Shown piece after piece: positions 17,296 to 27,528 of a DNA stretch of 64,000 nt. The notes beneath the pieces were generated by a model that saw only the letters and a list, made by a program, of their open reading frames with translations, ran no database searches and had not been told where the DNA came from. The position numbers were made by a program, and so were the translations under genes. Origin of the DNA: JASHPR01 sp963833885 (GTDB taxonomy: Bacteria; Actinomycetota; Actinomycetes; Streptosporangiales; Streptosporangiaceae); contig CAWHZU010000031.1 in NCBI GenBank assembly GCA_963833885.1, positions 434,001 through 498,000 on the forward strand, in the 5' to 3' direction. Position 1 is the first letter of the stretch. Each line of letters opens with the position of its first letter.

Positions 17296-17955
17296 TTAGT
17301 CGTCCGAGACGGTGATGCCCATGGTTTCGGCGAGCACCGGAGCCAGGTAGACGAGCTGCCCCGTGCTGACCGTGGCGCCGCGTAGCGAGTCCGGGCCGAT
17401 GATGATGCCGAGCTCGGCACCGCGCAGGTCGGTCGCGTTCATTGTCACGTTCGTGAAGTCGGTTCTGGTCAGCCGCGAGCCGGGGAACGCGGCCCGGGTC
17501 AGCGTCGCCCCGGCGAAGTCGACGTCGCGCAGCTCGCAACCGGCGAAGGTCACCTCGGTGAGCGCAGCGGCGCGGAAGTTCACCGAGTCCAGCTTGCAGC
17601 CGCGGAACGTGACGCGGCGCAGCTCAGCGGCGAAGACCTCGGCGCCGGCGGCGACGCTCTCGACGACCGTCACGTCCGTCCAGTGCGACTCCCCCAGGCC
17701 GGTCGCGATCAGCCGCACGTCGCGCATCAGCACGTCGCGCAGCCGGGCCTTTGGCAGCCGCCCGCCCTGGAAGGTCACGCCGGTCAAGGCGCACTCGATG
17801 AACTGGCAGCCCGCCGCCTGCGGCTCGTCGAAGCTGAGCTGGTCGAAGCGCACGCAGTCGTAATCCGCGTCGGCCGTCAGCCCGCCGGCGTGCAGCGTCA
17901 GCACCGCGGCGAACGGAAGGTCTGCGACGTCCTGCCAGTCCATAGGTTCAGGCAT
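17296..17955 (-). CDS. Pentapeptide-repeat protein
   Basis: 219 residues. From about residue 65 the chain follows the A(D/N)LXX five-residue rhythm of a right-handed quadrilateral beta-helix: RVTFRGCKLDSVNFRAAALTE, then VTFAGCELRDVDFAGATLTR, then TDFTNVTMNATDLRGAEL. No transmembrane segment. Some family members mimic DNA and protect gyrase; nothing here shows that role. 17094-17295 contains no gene. Confidence 0.83.
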   Translation of the reverse strand: MPEPMDWQDVADLPFAAVLTLHAGGLTADADYDCVRFDQLSFDEPQAAGCQFIECALTGVTFQGGRLPKARLRDVLMRDVRLIATGLGESHWTDVTVVESVAAGAEVFAAELRRVTFRGCKLDSVNFRAAALTEVTFAGCELRDVDFAGATLTRAAFPGSRLTRTDFTNVTMNATDLRGAELGIIIGPDSLRGATVSTGQLVYLAPVLAETMGITVSDD

Positions 17956-18011
17956 TCCAGCTCCGGGTACCGGGGGACGCTGTTTGCCCCGATCAGCGTA
18001 GACTCCGGGCC

Positions 18012-18770
18012 GTGCGATCCTACCGCGACGTCTGGCTGTGGCTCGGCGGCCTGTTCCTCACGCTGTTCGCATTTCTGGCCGCCGTCGCTATCGCATATTT
18101 TCTCAAGCAGGCGCATTACTCGCTTTTCATTAATGGCTGGATGCTGGGCGCACTCATCTGCTTCCTGGCGGCCTGGACCTGCTTCTTCGGCGCCATCGCG
18201 CGCTGGCCTTTCCCGCCGGTCGCGAAGGCTGAGTTCCCGGGCGTCGAGGTCGAGATATACGGCACCGGCTCGCTGGATACCCAGCGCGAGTCGGAGTCCG
18301 GCCTGTCCGTGCCGGCGACCCTGCGGTCGTTCCACGCGCGCTTCACGAGCACGGCGACCAGCCAGGATGCGAGCCTCACGGTGCTGCTTTACGTCAAGCT
18401 GATACCCGGATCCTGGGGACGTGTCGGCGAGGCCGTCTGCCCGCCGCCGGACTGGCCGCTGCCGCCGTCGCTCGGCCTGACGCCGCTCAGCATGCCCTTT
18501 GCCCTGCCGCCGGGAGGCACGGTCAGCGGGCACCTGGCCTACGAGATTCCCGGGTACTACCTCGATAAGATCGAGCAGCCGCTGAATGCGCGGCTCGAGC
18601 TTTGGGACCATGTCACCGACAAGCGGATGAGCATGCCAGCCGAGATCGGCAGCCACGACAAGAGCGGGATGGTGCCGTCACGCGGCGGCGCCGAGGTCCT
18701 CGGCCCTGAGTACGAGAGCCAGCAAGATCAGCCAGATCACCAGGACGATGCGAGGCAAGCGTCGCCCTGA
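18012..18770 (+). CDS. Hypothetical membrane protein with two N-terminal TM segments
   Basis: 252 residues from a GTG start. Two hydrophobic helices (about residues 8-30 and 37-60) are followed by a soluble beta-rich domain with no recognised family, containing SFHARFTSTATSQDASLTV and GGTVSGHLAYEIPGYYLDK. The last 30 residues (acidic, Gln/Asp-rich) have poor G/C third-position bias, and the opposite strand there is better coded, so the true C-terminus may be uncertain. Possible function: membrane-anchored surface protein. Not recognised. Confidence 0.6.
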   Translation: MRSYRDVWLWLGGLFLTLFAFLAAVAIAYFLKQAHYSLFINGWMLGALICFLAAWTCFFGAIARWPFPPVAKAEFPGVEVEIYGTGSLDTQRESESGLSVPATLRSFHARFTSTATSQDASLTVLLYVKLIPGSWGRVGEAVCPPPDWPLPPSLGLTPLSMPFALPPGGTVSGHLAYEIPGYYLDKIEQPLNARLELWDHVTDKRMSMPAEIGSHDKSGMVPSRGGAEVLGPEYESQQDQPDHQDDARQASP

Positions 18771-18828
18771 GTCCGGATCGCCGCGGGCAGCGGCCAGCCC
18801 GACGCCGCAAGACGGGAAGGGTGGGCAC

Positions 18829-19902
18829 GTGAGGGCAACGCAGATACTGCACGAGCGCGGGCAGAGCCTCTGGCTCGACAACATCACCCGCGCCCTGCTC
18901 GACGCCGGCAAGATCCAGCACTACATCGACGCTTACTCGGTGACCGGTCTCACCTCGAACCCGTCGATTTTCGACAAGGCAATCGACTCCGGATACTACG
19001 ACGACGCGATCCGGGCCAAAACCGGCCAGGGGCTGTCCGGCGAGGACCTTTTCTTTGCGCTAGCCACTGAGGACCTGAGACGCGCGGCCGATGAGTTCCT
19101 GGGCGTCCACGAACGCAGCGACGGCGTAGACGGCTGGGTGTCACTCGAAGTCTCGCCGCTGCTGGCGCACGACACGGCGAGCACCGTCGAGGCCGCAAAG
19201 GCGCTGCACGCCAGTGCCGGTCGGCCGAACCTGTTCATCAAGATTCCGGGCACCCCTGAGGGCCTGCCCGCGATCAGGGAATGCACGGCGGCCGGCGTGC
19301 CGATCAATGTCACGCTGCTGTTCTCCGCCGACCAGTACCTGGCCGCGGCCGACGCCTACCTCAGCGGCGTAGAACAGCGGATCGCGGCTGGCCTCGACCC
19401 GACCGTGGCCTCGGTGGCCTCGGTCTTCATGTCCCGCTGGGACGTGGCGGTGGCCGGAAAGGTCCCGGCCGACCTCGCGGACCGGCTCGCCCTGGCTGTC
19501 GGCCTCGACGTCTACCGCGCGTACCGGAACCTGCTGGCCTCCGACCGCGCGCTGCGGCTGGAGAACGCCGGTGCGCGGATGCAGCGGCTGCTGTGGGCGA
19601 GTACATCGACGAAGGATCCGGCCGCGCCGGACACGCTCTATGTGCACGGCCTGGCGGCCCCGTTCACCATCAACACGATGCCCGACGCCACGCTGGAGGC
19701 GTTTTACGACCACGGCGAGGTGGGTGAGCCCATGCCTGCCGACGGCGGCGACTGTGACGCGCTGCTCGCGCGTTTCGCCGACGCGGGCGTCGACACGGCG
19801 GCGCTGGCCACCAAGCTGCAGAACGACGGCGCGACGTCGTTCGTCGACTCCTGGAATGACCTGCTGGAAAGAGTCAAGGCGCAGGGTGCCTCGCCCGGCT
19901 GA
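18829..19902 (+). CDS. tal: Transaldolase
   Basis: Transfers dihydroxyacetone from sedoheptulose-7-phosphate to glyceraldehyde-3-phosphate in the non-oxidative pentose phosphate pathway. The 357-residue protein has SVTGLTSNPSIFDKAI, the Schiff-base lysine in NLFIKIPGTPEG, and INVTLLFS. The start is GTG 18829, with GGAAGGG upstream and family-like MRATQILHERGQSLWLDNI; the frame is open further upstream but not family-like. Followed 71 nt later by pgi, as in other actinomycetes. Confidence 0.94.
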   Translation: MRATQILHERGQSLWLDNITRALLDAGKIQHYIDAYSVTGLTSNPSIFDKAIDSGYYDDAIRAKTGQGLSGEDLFFALATEDLRRAADEFLGVHERSDGVDGWVSLEVSPLLAHDTASTVEAAKALHASAGRPNLFIKIPGTPEGLPAIRECTAAGVPINVTLLFSADQYLAAADAYLSGVEQRIAAGLDPTVASVASVFMSRWDVAVAGKVPADLADRLALAVGLDVYRAYRNLLASDRALRLENAGARMQRLLWASTSTKDPAAPDTLYVHGLAAPFTINTMPDATLEAFYDHGEVGEPMPADGGDCDALLARFADAGVDTAALATKLQNDGATSFVDSWNDLLERVKAQGASPG

Positions 19903-19973
19903 GCGCCCGCACGGACCTGACAGCGGCCCAGGCTGAGAGGCCCGGGCCGGACGACGACCTGGAGGATTGAGCA

Positions 19974-21602
<1,629 letters not shown>

Positions 21603-21609
21603 TCCCCGG

Positions 21610-22245
21610 TTACGTCGAGCCGCCCGAGCCTGGCTGGACGACATTCACGGTCAGGATCTGAACGTGCTTGGAGCAGGTCGGGGACGTGTAGTTCAGGTAC
21701 GTCGGCGTGGTCTGGTTCGGCGGGTAGATCACCAGCCAGTGCGCGGTGACCATGCCGCACGTGGCCGGCGGGAAGTTCCTCGCGGCCACGATCCGCAGCA
21801 GCGCGTTCGCAGTCGCACCCGGTGCCAGCGTGACGAGCTCGCGCGGGGGTGTCGGGTTCTCCTTCGCCGCGAGGCCGATCTGGCCGCCGGACGACCCGGT
21901 CGACGCGAACGAGATTCCCGGGTAGCCGTACAGGGTGCAGCTGGCGTCGGAGATGTTCGTGAAGTCGATCACCTGGTAGATGCTTCCGGCGGTGCCCTGG
22001 CTGAGTCCGGCCTTCACCCCGAGGTACCGGGTCGGGCAGGGGGCGGGGCCCGCCACGGCCGGCGTCGTGGCTGGTGCGGAGGTGGCTGGCGTGGCGCTCG
22101 GAGAGGAGACCGGGGTGGCGGCGGTGCTGGATGGCGGGGACGAAGAAGTCGGGGTCGAGGCCGAACACGCGGATGCAAATGCAGCGCAGCAGGCCAGCAG
22201 GGCCCCGGCGAGTGCCTTGCTGGCCATACCTGAAGTTGACGTCAT
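21610..22245 (-). CDS. DUF4232-type secreted lipoprotein
   Basis: 211 residues. A signal peptide ends in a lipobox (FASAC, Cys at about residue 27), then a Ser/Thr/Pro linker to about 65, then a DUF4232-like beta domain (CPTRYLGVKAGLSQGTAGSIYQ, DFTNISDASCTLYGYPGISF, TLAPGATANALLRI). Expected to be lipid-anchored on the outer face of the membrane. Converges on pgi with 7 nt between stops. Function of the domain is unknown. Confidence 0.82.
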   Translation of the reverse strand: MTSTSGMASKALAGALLACCAAFASACSASTPTSSSPPSSTAATPVSSPSATPATSAPATTPAVAGPAPCPTRYLGVKAGLSQGTAGSIYQVIDFTNISDASCTLYGYPGISFASTGSSGGQIGLAAKENPTPPRELVTLAPGATANALLRIVAARNFPPATCGMVTAHWLVIYPPNQTTPTYLNYTSPTCSKHVQILTVNVVQPGSGGST

Positions 22246-22357
22246 GTGAGCGGTGTCCTTCAGCCCGGTCGGCTCTGCGAGCCGTGTGATCCATAGGACG
22301 CCGATCGGGCCAGCCCGGTTGGGCCGACATTGCGGTGTCTCTGCCCGGTATCTCCGC

Positions 22358-23062
22358 TCAGCTGATGAGCAGCGCTATCGCGATGAACTGGCAGGTCGCG
22401 GCGGCACAAACGAAGACGTGGAACACCTCGTGATAGCCGAAGATGGACGGCGCCGGATCCGGCCAGCGGCGATGGTAGGAAAGCGCTCCGGCCGTGTAAA
22501 GGAGGCCGCCGCCCGACATCAGAATCCCGGCCACGGCACCGCCGTGGATCCAGACCTCTGGCAGCGCGAGCGCGCCCATCCAGCCAAGAGCCAGGAACGT
22601 CGCGCCGACCAGGCGCTCCGGCCCGCTCATCCTCCACCGCATGCGGATGCCCACCGCCGCCAGCGTGAGCGACCACATCACGATCAGGCAGGCCAGACCC
22701 AGGGCGCCGCGCATGGCGATCACGAAGGCCGGAGTCGCCGTGCCCGCGATCAGGAAGAAGATCATCGTCTGGTCGAGCCGCTGCAGCCGCTGTCTCCAGC
22801 TATCCGACCAGGTGCCCCGGTGATAAAGCGCGCTGCTCCCGAACAGGGCGCTCACGCTGGCCGCATAGATCGCGACGGCCGTGATCTGCGCGTCTCCGTG
22901 CGCGTGCACCAGCAGCAGCGTGCCGAGCACCAGCGACAGCTCGAACCACAGCAGGTGCAGCCAGCCCCGCAGCAGTGGTTTCGTGTAGTAGACACCACGG
23001 CGGGCGTCATACAGCGCCCCCACGGCCGGCGCGGCTGCCGCCCCTGCCGTGGAATCCGTCAC
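22358..23062 (-). CDS. Hemolysin III / PAQR-like family membrane protein
   Basis: 234 residues with about seven transmembrane segments. Family hallmarks are SALYHRGTW (Ser and first His), RLDQTMIFFLIAGTATP with the conserved Asp, and FGYHEVFHVFVCAAA with two more histidines forming the metal site. Members resemble PAQR receptors and ceramidases; the hemolysin name is historical. Stands alone. Confidence 0.88.
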   Translation of the reverse strand: MTDSTAGAAAAPAVGALYDARRGVYYTKPLLRGWLHLLWFELSLVLGTLLLVHAHGDAQITAVAIYAASVSALFGSSALYHRGTWSDSWRQRLQRLDQTMIFFLIAGTATPAFVIAMRGALGLACLIVMWSLTLAAVGIRMRWRMSGPERLVGATFLALGWMGALALPEVWIHGGAVAGILMSGGGLLYTAGALSYHRRWPDPAPSIFGYHEVFHVFVCAAATCQFIAIALLIS

Positions 23063-23213
23063 CTTGGACCTCCGCTGTCCGGGGAACCGCTGCCCTCATA
23101 ACGGGCCGTTAACCCAGTGTCGTTCACGGCGGTCTCAGATCAAGCCGTTTGCCCAGGTTACGTGGTTATTCACGCACGCCGCGCCAGGCCACCTGGCCGC
23201 TCCATGGTCAAGC

Positions 23214-24183
23214 TCAGGCGGCTGCTGGCCTGGCGATGAGGCGCAGTACCGGCCGTGCGGCGCCAGCGGCAAGTGTGTCGGTAATGGCGGCGATGACGGT
23301 CGCTGGATCCGTGCGGATCTGGCGCGGCGGGAAGTGCAGCACGAGGATGCCGTGGCTGCTCATGCGGGCGTGTCGGCGCATGGTGCGCTCCCAGTCGGCC
23401 GGACTGAGGTGCCACTCGCGCGAATCGATCTCCGCCGCCACCCCTTCCCTGGCCCACCATGCATCGGGACGGGCGATGAAGCTGCCATCGGCGGTGAACA
23501 GCCGGGGGTTGAACATCGGTCATGGCAGCCTGGCTCGTTTGATCAGGTCCCGGAACTCCGCCTCGGTGACCGACCGGATGCCCTCGGCCACCTCCTCCAG
23601 CACTCGCCGCAGCCGCGCCGAATGCCGCCTCTGGCCCTCGGCTTAACTCACGGACTAACGCCGGATAGCGGGCAGTCGCCGACGCTGTACCGCTCCCGCG
23701 ATCAATGCCCGTATCTCGCTAGGTCGGTCAGGAAGCGGGCGGCGTCGGCGAACGCCCGGGGCGGCAAGGCGTATATACGCCTTCCCTGGCGAATGACACC
23801 GCTGCGGCATTCTGCGTGGTCCGGTGAACCGCGGACGAAGCCCATGCTCGCAGGCCGCCGCGTCGCGGGCACCAGGACATCGAAGCGGCAGCGGTTGTGT
23901 AGCAATCAGGCCGATGCCCATGCAGTGCCGCCTATCCGGTGAGCACACTGCCAGCCCCGGCGTGGAGCAGGGCGGCCATCTCCTGCTGCGCCACCGTCGG
24001 GGTGCCAGTCTGGGCAAGATAGATCCCGGGCAGAATCCGCTGCCATGGGCCGCCCGGCCTGGCCCGGTGCAGCAGCGCGTCGCGGCTCAGGCCGCAGACG
24101 AAGGCCTGCTGGCGGGAAATGACATTTTCCTGTGCTCGCAGCATCGCAGCCAGAGCGGCCCAATCGAATGAGTCACGGGACAT
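23214..24183 (-). pseudogene. Broken DUF559/AbiEi-like antitoxin-endonuclease-family gene
   Basis: Pieces of one protein in order on the minus strand, in different frames. The N-terminus starts MSRDSFDWAALAAMLRAQEN and reaches GPWQRILPGIYLAQTG and SVLTG, followed by TAG (24183-23932). A middle piece has RFDVLVPATRR and IYALPPRAFADAARFLTDLARYG (23905-23702). A third piece reads EIRALIAGAVQRRRLPA, then GIRSVTEAEFRDLIKRARLP followed by TGA. The C-terminus has DAWWAREGVAAEIDSREWHL and ILVLHFPPRQIRTDP (23516-23214). Two in-frame stops and at least two frameshifts show real decay. Family members are common multicopy genes in actinomycetes. Confidence 0.8.
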
Positions 24184-24476
24184 GTCCGCAGCGTGACAGT
24201 TCCATCTGACAAAACGGTGGAGAACAAATATGAATGACCCGAAAGGTGGCCTATAACCCGTCGGATGGTTCATTCATAGCCCGGACGTGGCCGCGGGAGG
24301 GCACTCGGCCCGGCTGGAACGTGGCGGGCGGGCTGGCCCGGGCGGTGGGCGAGCCGCGGCCGGGTGGGCGACCTAAGGGGCGGCTTATCGGCGGGTTATG
24401 GGGTCCTTATGTACGGCCGCTTTAACCTGCCGGGCGGTTGACCCGGGCCAAACCTCGGAATAACGTCCTATCCAAT
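24184..24476. other. Intergenic region upstream of the GH18 gene
   Basis: No gene seen. An 8-bp inverted repeat (ATGAATGA at 24230-24237, TCATTCAT at 24270-24277) is present with a 32-bp spacer. The rest is GC-rich and featureless until the AT-rich palindrome at 24477. Confidence 0.4.
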
Positions 24477-24501
24477 ACTAATAGGAAACTTTCCTATTAG
24501 T
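24477..24501. promoter_or_regulatory. Perfect 25-bp palindrome (operator candidate) before the GH18 gene
   Basis: Two 12-bp arms (ACTAATAGGAAA and its exact complement) flank a single C at 24489. It lies 70-94 bp before the GTG start. The core GGAAACTTTCC resembles GAAA-N-TTTC palindromes reported near actinomycete polysaccharide-hydrolase genes, though that link is inference. AT rich in a GC-rich context, so probably a repressor site over the promoter. Confidence 0.72.
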
Positions 24502-24570
24502 AAGGAATACCGGCCGGCCTCCTGCTGCGTCGGGGAGGACACCGGCCGCCCCCTGCCTCTGGGAGGAAAC

Positions 24571-25890
24571 GTGGATCAACTCCCGCCTGGCCCAGCGCGC
24601 TACCGCCTGTACCGGTGGGCCCGCCGACGCTGGCGCCTGGCCACCGCAGCCCTGGCGGCCGTCCTGCTGGCCGGTGGCGCTACTGCCGCGGTCGCGGCCT
24701 CGGCCCAGGTCGGCCAAGTCTCGTCGGTGGCCGCGCTGAGCGCGAACTGGTATGAGTCGGCGCCGTACTACAGCACGCTGGACTCGGACGCGCCCGACCT
24801 CGGCCAGGTGATGGCCGCGACCGGGCAGAAGGCGTTCGACATGGCGTTCATCCTGGCCGACGGCAGCTCCTGCACTGCCGCCTGGGACGGGACCGACCCG
24901 GTCTCCTCGGATACCCAGGTGGCCTCCGTGATCAGCGAGGTGCGTTCCGACGGCGGCGACGTGATCGTCTCGGCGGGCGGCTACAACGGCACCAAGCTGG
25001 GCCAGGTCTGCGGCTCGGCCTCGGCCACGGCCGCCGCTTACCAGCAGGTGATCACCACCTACGGGTTGCACGCGTTCGACTTCGACCTGGAGGAGCCGGA
25101 GATCGAGAACTCGAGCGCCATCGCCAACGAGCTCGGCGCCGCGCAGATCCTGCAGCAGGAAGACCCGGGCCTGTTCATCTCGATAACGATGCCGTCCACA
25201 ACGACCGGCGCGAACTATTTCGGCGGGCTACTGCTCGATGAGGCGAAGAGCCTGGGCTTCGCCCCGAACGACTACACGATCATGCCATTCGACGGCGGCT
25301 TCAGCGGAGGATCGTCGCAGGTCACCGCGCTGCAGGACTTCAACGCCCAGCTGATGAGCACGTTCGGCTGGTCCAGCTCGCAGGCGTACGCGCACGAGGG
25401 GTTCTCCGGGATGAACGGCCGGACCGACACCACCGAGTACTTCTACCAGAGCGACTTCCAGACCGTGCTGAGCTTCGCCGAGAGCGTCGGCATGAGCCGG
25501 TACACGTTCTGGTCGGTGAACCGCGACCGCGAATGCGACCCGGTCGACAACAATGACGTGACGTCCTCCGACTGCAGCAGCGTGGCGCAGAATCCCTGGG
25601 ACTTCACCGCGTACACGGTCGCATTCGCGAACAGCACCTCGCCGAGCCCGAGCCCGACCCCGACGCCAACCCCCACCCCGACCGCGACGCCCACCCCGAC
25701 CCCCACGCCAACTCCGTCACCCACCCCCACGAGCAGCGGCTGCACGGCCGCGGCCTGGGTGAATAACACGGCGTACGTCAGCGGGGACGTGGTGTCGTAC
25801 AACGGCGACCAGTGGACCGCCAACCAGTGGAACTACGACGAGGTCCCGGGCGGCTCGTCGGGTGCCTGGAACAGCGACGGTCCCTGCTGA
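24571..25890 (+). CDS. Secreted GH18 chitinase-like enzyme with C-terminal chitin-binding module
   Basis: 439 residues from a GTG with GGGAGG upstream. Residues 1-44 form a signal peptide with twin basic stretches before the hydrophobic core. The GH18 barrel runs to about residue 350: substrate motif SAGGYNG and catalytic FDFDLEEPE (Asp170, Asp172, Glu174), which departs from the common DGIDIDWE form but keeps the acid. A roughly 35-residue Pro/Thr linker precedes a CBM5/12-like module with AAWVNNTAYVSGDVVSYNG and WTANQWNYDEVPG. Likely breaks down chitin or a related N-acetylglucosamine polymer outside the cell. Confidence 0.88.
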   Translation: MDQLPPGPARYRLYRWARRRWRLATAALAAVLLAGGATAAVAASAQVGQVSSVAALSANWYESAPYYSTLDSDAPDLGQVMAATGQKAFDMAFILADGSSCTAAWDGTDPVSSDTQVASVISEVRSDGGDVIVSAGGYNGTKLGQVCGSASATAAAYQQVITTYGLHAFDFDLEEPEIENSSAIANELGAAQILQQEDPGLFISITMPSTTTGANYFGGLLLDEAKSLGFAPNDYTIMPFDGGFSGGSSQVTALQDFNAQLMSTFGWSSSQAYAHEGFSGMNGRTDTTEYFYQSDFQTVLSFAESVGMSRYTFWSVNRDRECDPVDNNDVTSSDCSSVAQNPWDFTAYTVAFANSTSPSPSPTPTPTPTPTATPTPTPTPTPSPTPTSSGCTAAAWVNNTAYVSGDVVSYNGDQWTANQWNYDEVPGGSSGAWNSDGPC

Positions 25891-25939
25891 AGCGGCCGCG
25901 CCGGGTGGCCAACCCCCCACCGGGCCACCCGGCGCGTGC

Positions 25940-27497
25940 CTAGCTGATCCGCTCGATCAGGGCCTCGATCAGGTGCGGGCCCGGCTCGGCCAGCGCCTGC
26001 TGCAGTTGCGCACCGAACTCCCCGGGCGTGCTGGCTCGGCTGGCCGGGACGCCCATCCCGTTGGCCAGCGCCACGAAGTCGAGACTGGGCCGGGACAGCT
26101 CGAGCAGGTTGCGGGCGGCGTCCCCGGCCGGCTCCGCGCCGACCCGGTTGAGCTCCATGTTGAGGATCGCGTACGAGCGGTTGTTGAAGATGACCGTGGT
26201 GATGTCCAGGCCTTCCCTGGCGTGCGTCCACAGCGCGGACAGCGTGTACATGGCACTGCCGTCCGCCTCCAGCGCCAGCACCGGCCGCCCGGGGCAGGCC
26301 ACGGCCGTCCCGGTGGCCACCGGCAGGCCCTGCCCGATGGACCCGCCGGTCAGCGTCAGCCAGTCGTGCGGCGGCGCGCCGGCCGTGGCCCCGGGCAGCC
26401 ACAGCCCGGACGTGTTGGCCTCGTCGGACACGATCGCGCCCTCGGGGAGCAGCGCGCCGACGGCCGCCGCCAGGGCATCCCCGGTGAGGTGACCGTCGCC
26501 GGACGGCAGCTCCGGGCGTTCGGCCTCGCGCGCCAGCGGCTTGGTGCCGGGCGCCGCCAGGTCCGCCAGGCGCCCGAGCGCGCCGCACACGTCGTCCGCG
26601 GGCTCGGCCAGCACGTGCACCTCGGCGCCGGCCGGAATCAGCGAGCTCGCCTTCCCCGGGTAGGCGAAGAACGAGACCGGGGCCGCCGCTCCGGCCAGGA
26701 TCAGGTGCCGCGCCCCGGCCAGCTGCTCGGCGGCGAACTCGGCGAGGTAGGCGAGGCGGTCGATCCCCGGGATTCCGGCCCCGCGCTCGAGCCGTGCCGG
26801 GAACGTCTCGCAGAGCAGCCGCGCACCGGTCGCCTGGGCGACCCGGCTGGCGGCCTCGAGGCCGGGCCGCCGCGCGGCTGGCCCGCCGAGCAGGAGCACG
26901 CAGGGTTCCCCGGAGCGCAGCGTTCCGGCCGCTGACTCGATCGTTTCCTGCGGCACGGATGCGGGCGGGCGTACCGGCAGCGGGGGCGCGGGCTCGGCGC
27001 CCTCGGACCAGGAGACGTCGGCGGGCAGGATCAGGGTCGAGATCGCGCCCGGCGGGCGCATCGCGGCCGCGACCGCTTCGGCGGCGTCGGCGGCCACGTC
27101 CGAGCTGCGCGCCGAGCGGCGCACCCAGCGCGACACCGTGCCGGCCAGCGCATCGATGTCGGACTCGAGTGGCGCGTCGAACCGCTTGTGGTACGTGGCG
27201 TGGTCGCCGACGACGGCGAGCAGCGGGGTGCGTGCGCGCCGGGCGTTGTGCAGGTTGGCCAGCCCGTTGCCCAGGCCGGGGCCGAGGTGCAGCAGCGCCG
27301 CCGCCGGCGGCGGCCATCCGCCCGTAGCCGTCCGCCGCGCCGGTCGCCACGCCCTCGAACAGGCACAGCACGCCGCGCATCTCCGGCACCGCGTCCAGCG
27401 CCGCGACGAAGTGCATCTCCGAGGTCCCCGGGTTGCTGAAGCACACGTCCACGCCGGACCCGGTGAGCGTGCGGATCAGGGCCTGTGCACCGTTCAT
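25940..27497 (-). pseudogene. TPP-dependent acetolactate synthase-like enzyme, interrupted by one frameshift
   Basis: Full-length homology once a one-base shift near 27315 is allowed. The first frame starts at ATG 27497 (GGGAGG 7 nt upstream) and gives VCFSNPGTSEMHFVAALDAV and LFEGVATGAADGYGRMA. The second runs from ALLHLGPGLGNGLANLHNAR to the stop at 25940 and includes the pyrophosphate motif EADGSAMYTLSALWTHAREG with FNNRSYAILN. The slip lies in a self-complementary GCC/GGC run, a place prone to sequencing error, so the gene may be intact. Family spans acetolactate synthase-like and benzoylformate decarboxylase-like enzymes. Paired with the GlcD-like oxidase upstream. Confidence 0.75.
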
Positions 27498-27528
27498 GCC
27501 TTGCCTCCCGCGAGTCAGCAGCAGCCGG

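Noticed and set aside
18678..18758. Minus-strand frame coding one hydrophobic helix (PRIVLVIWLILLALVLRAED)
   Set aside because: Codon bias is good, but the start would be TTG without a ribosome-binding site and it lies antisense to the end of another frame. Kept only as a doubt about the C-terminus of the 18012-18770 gene.
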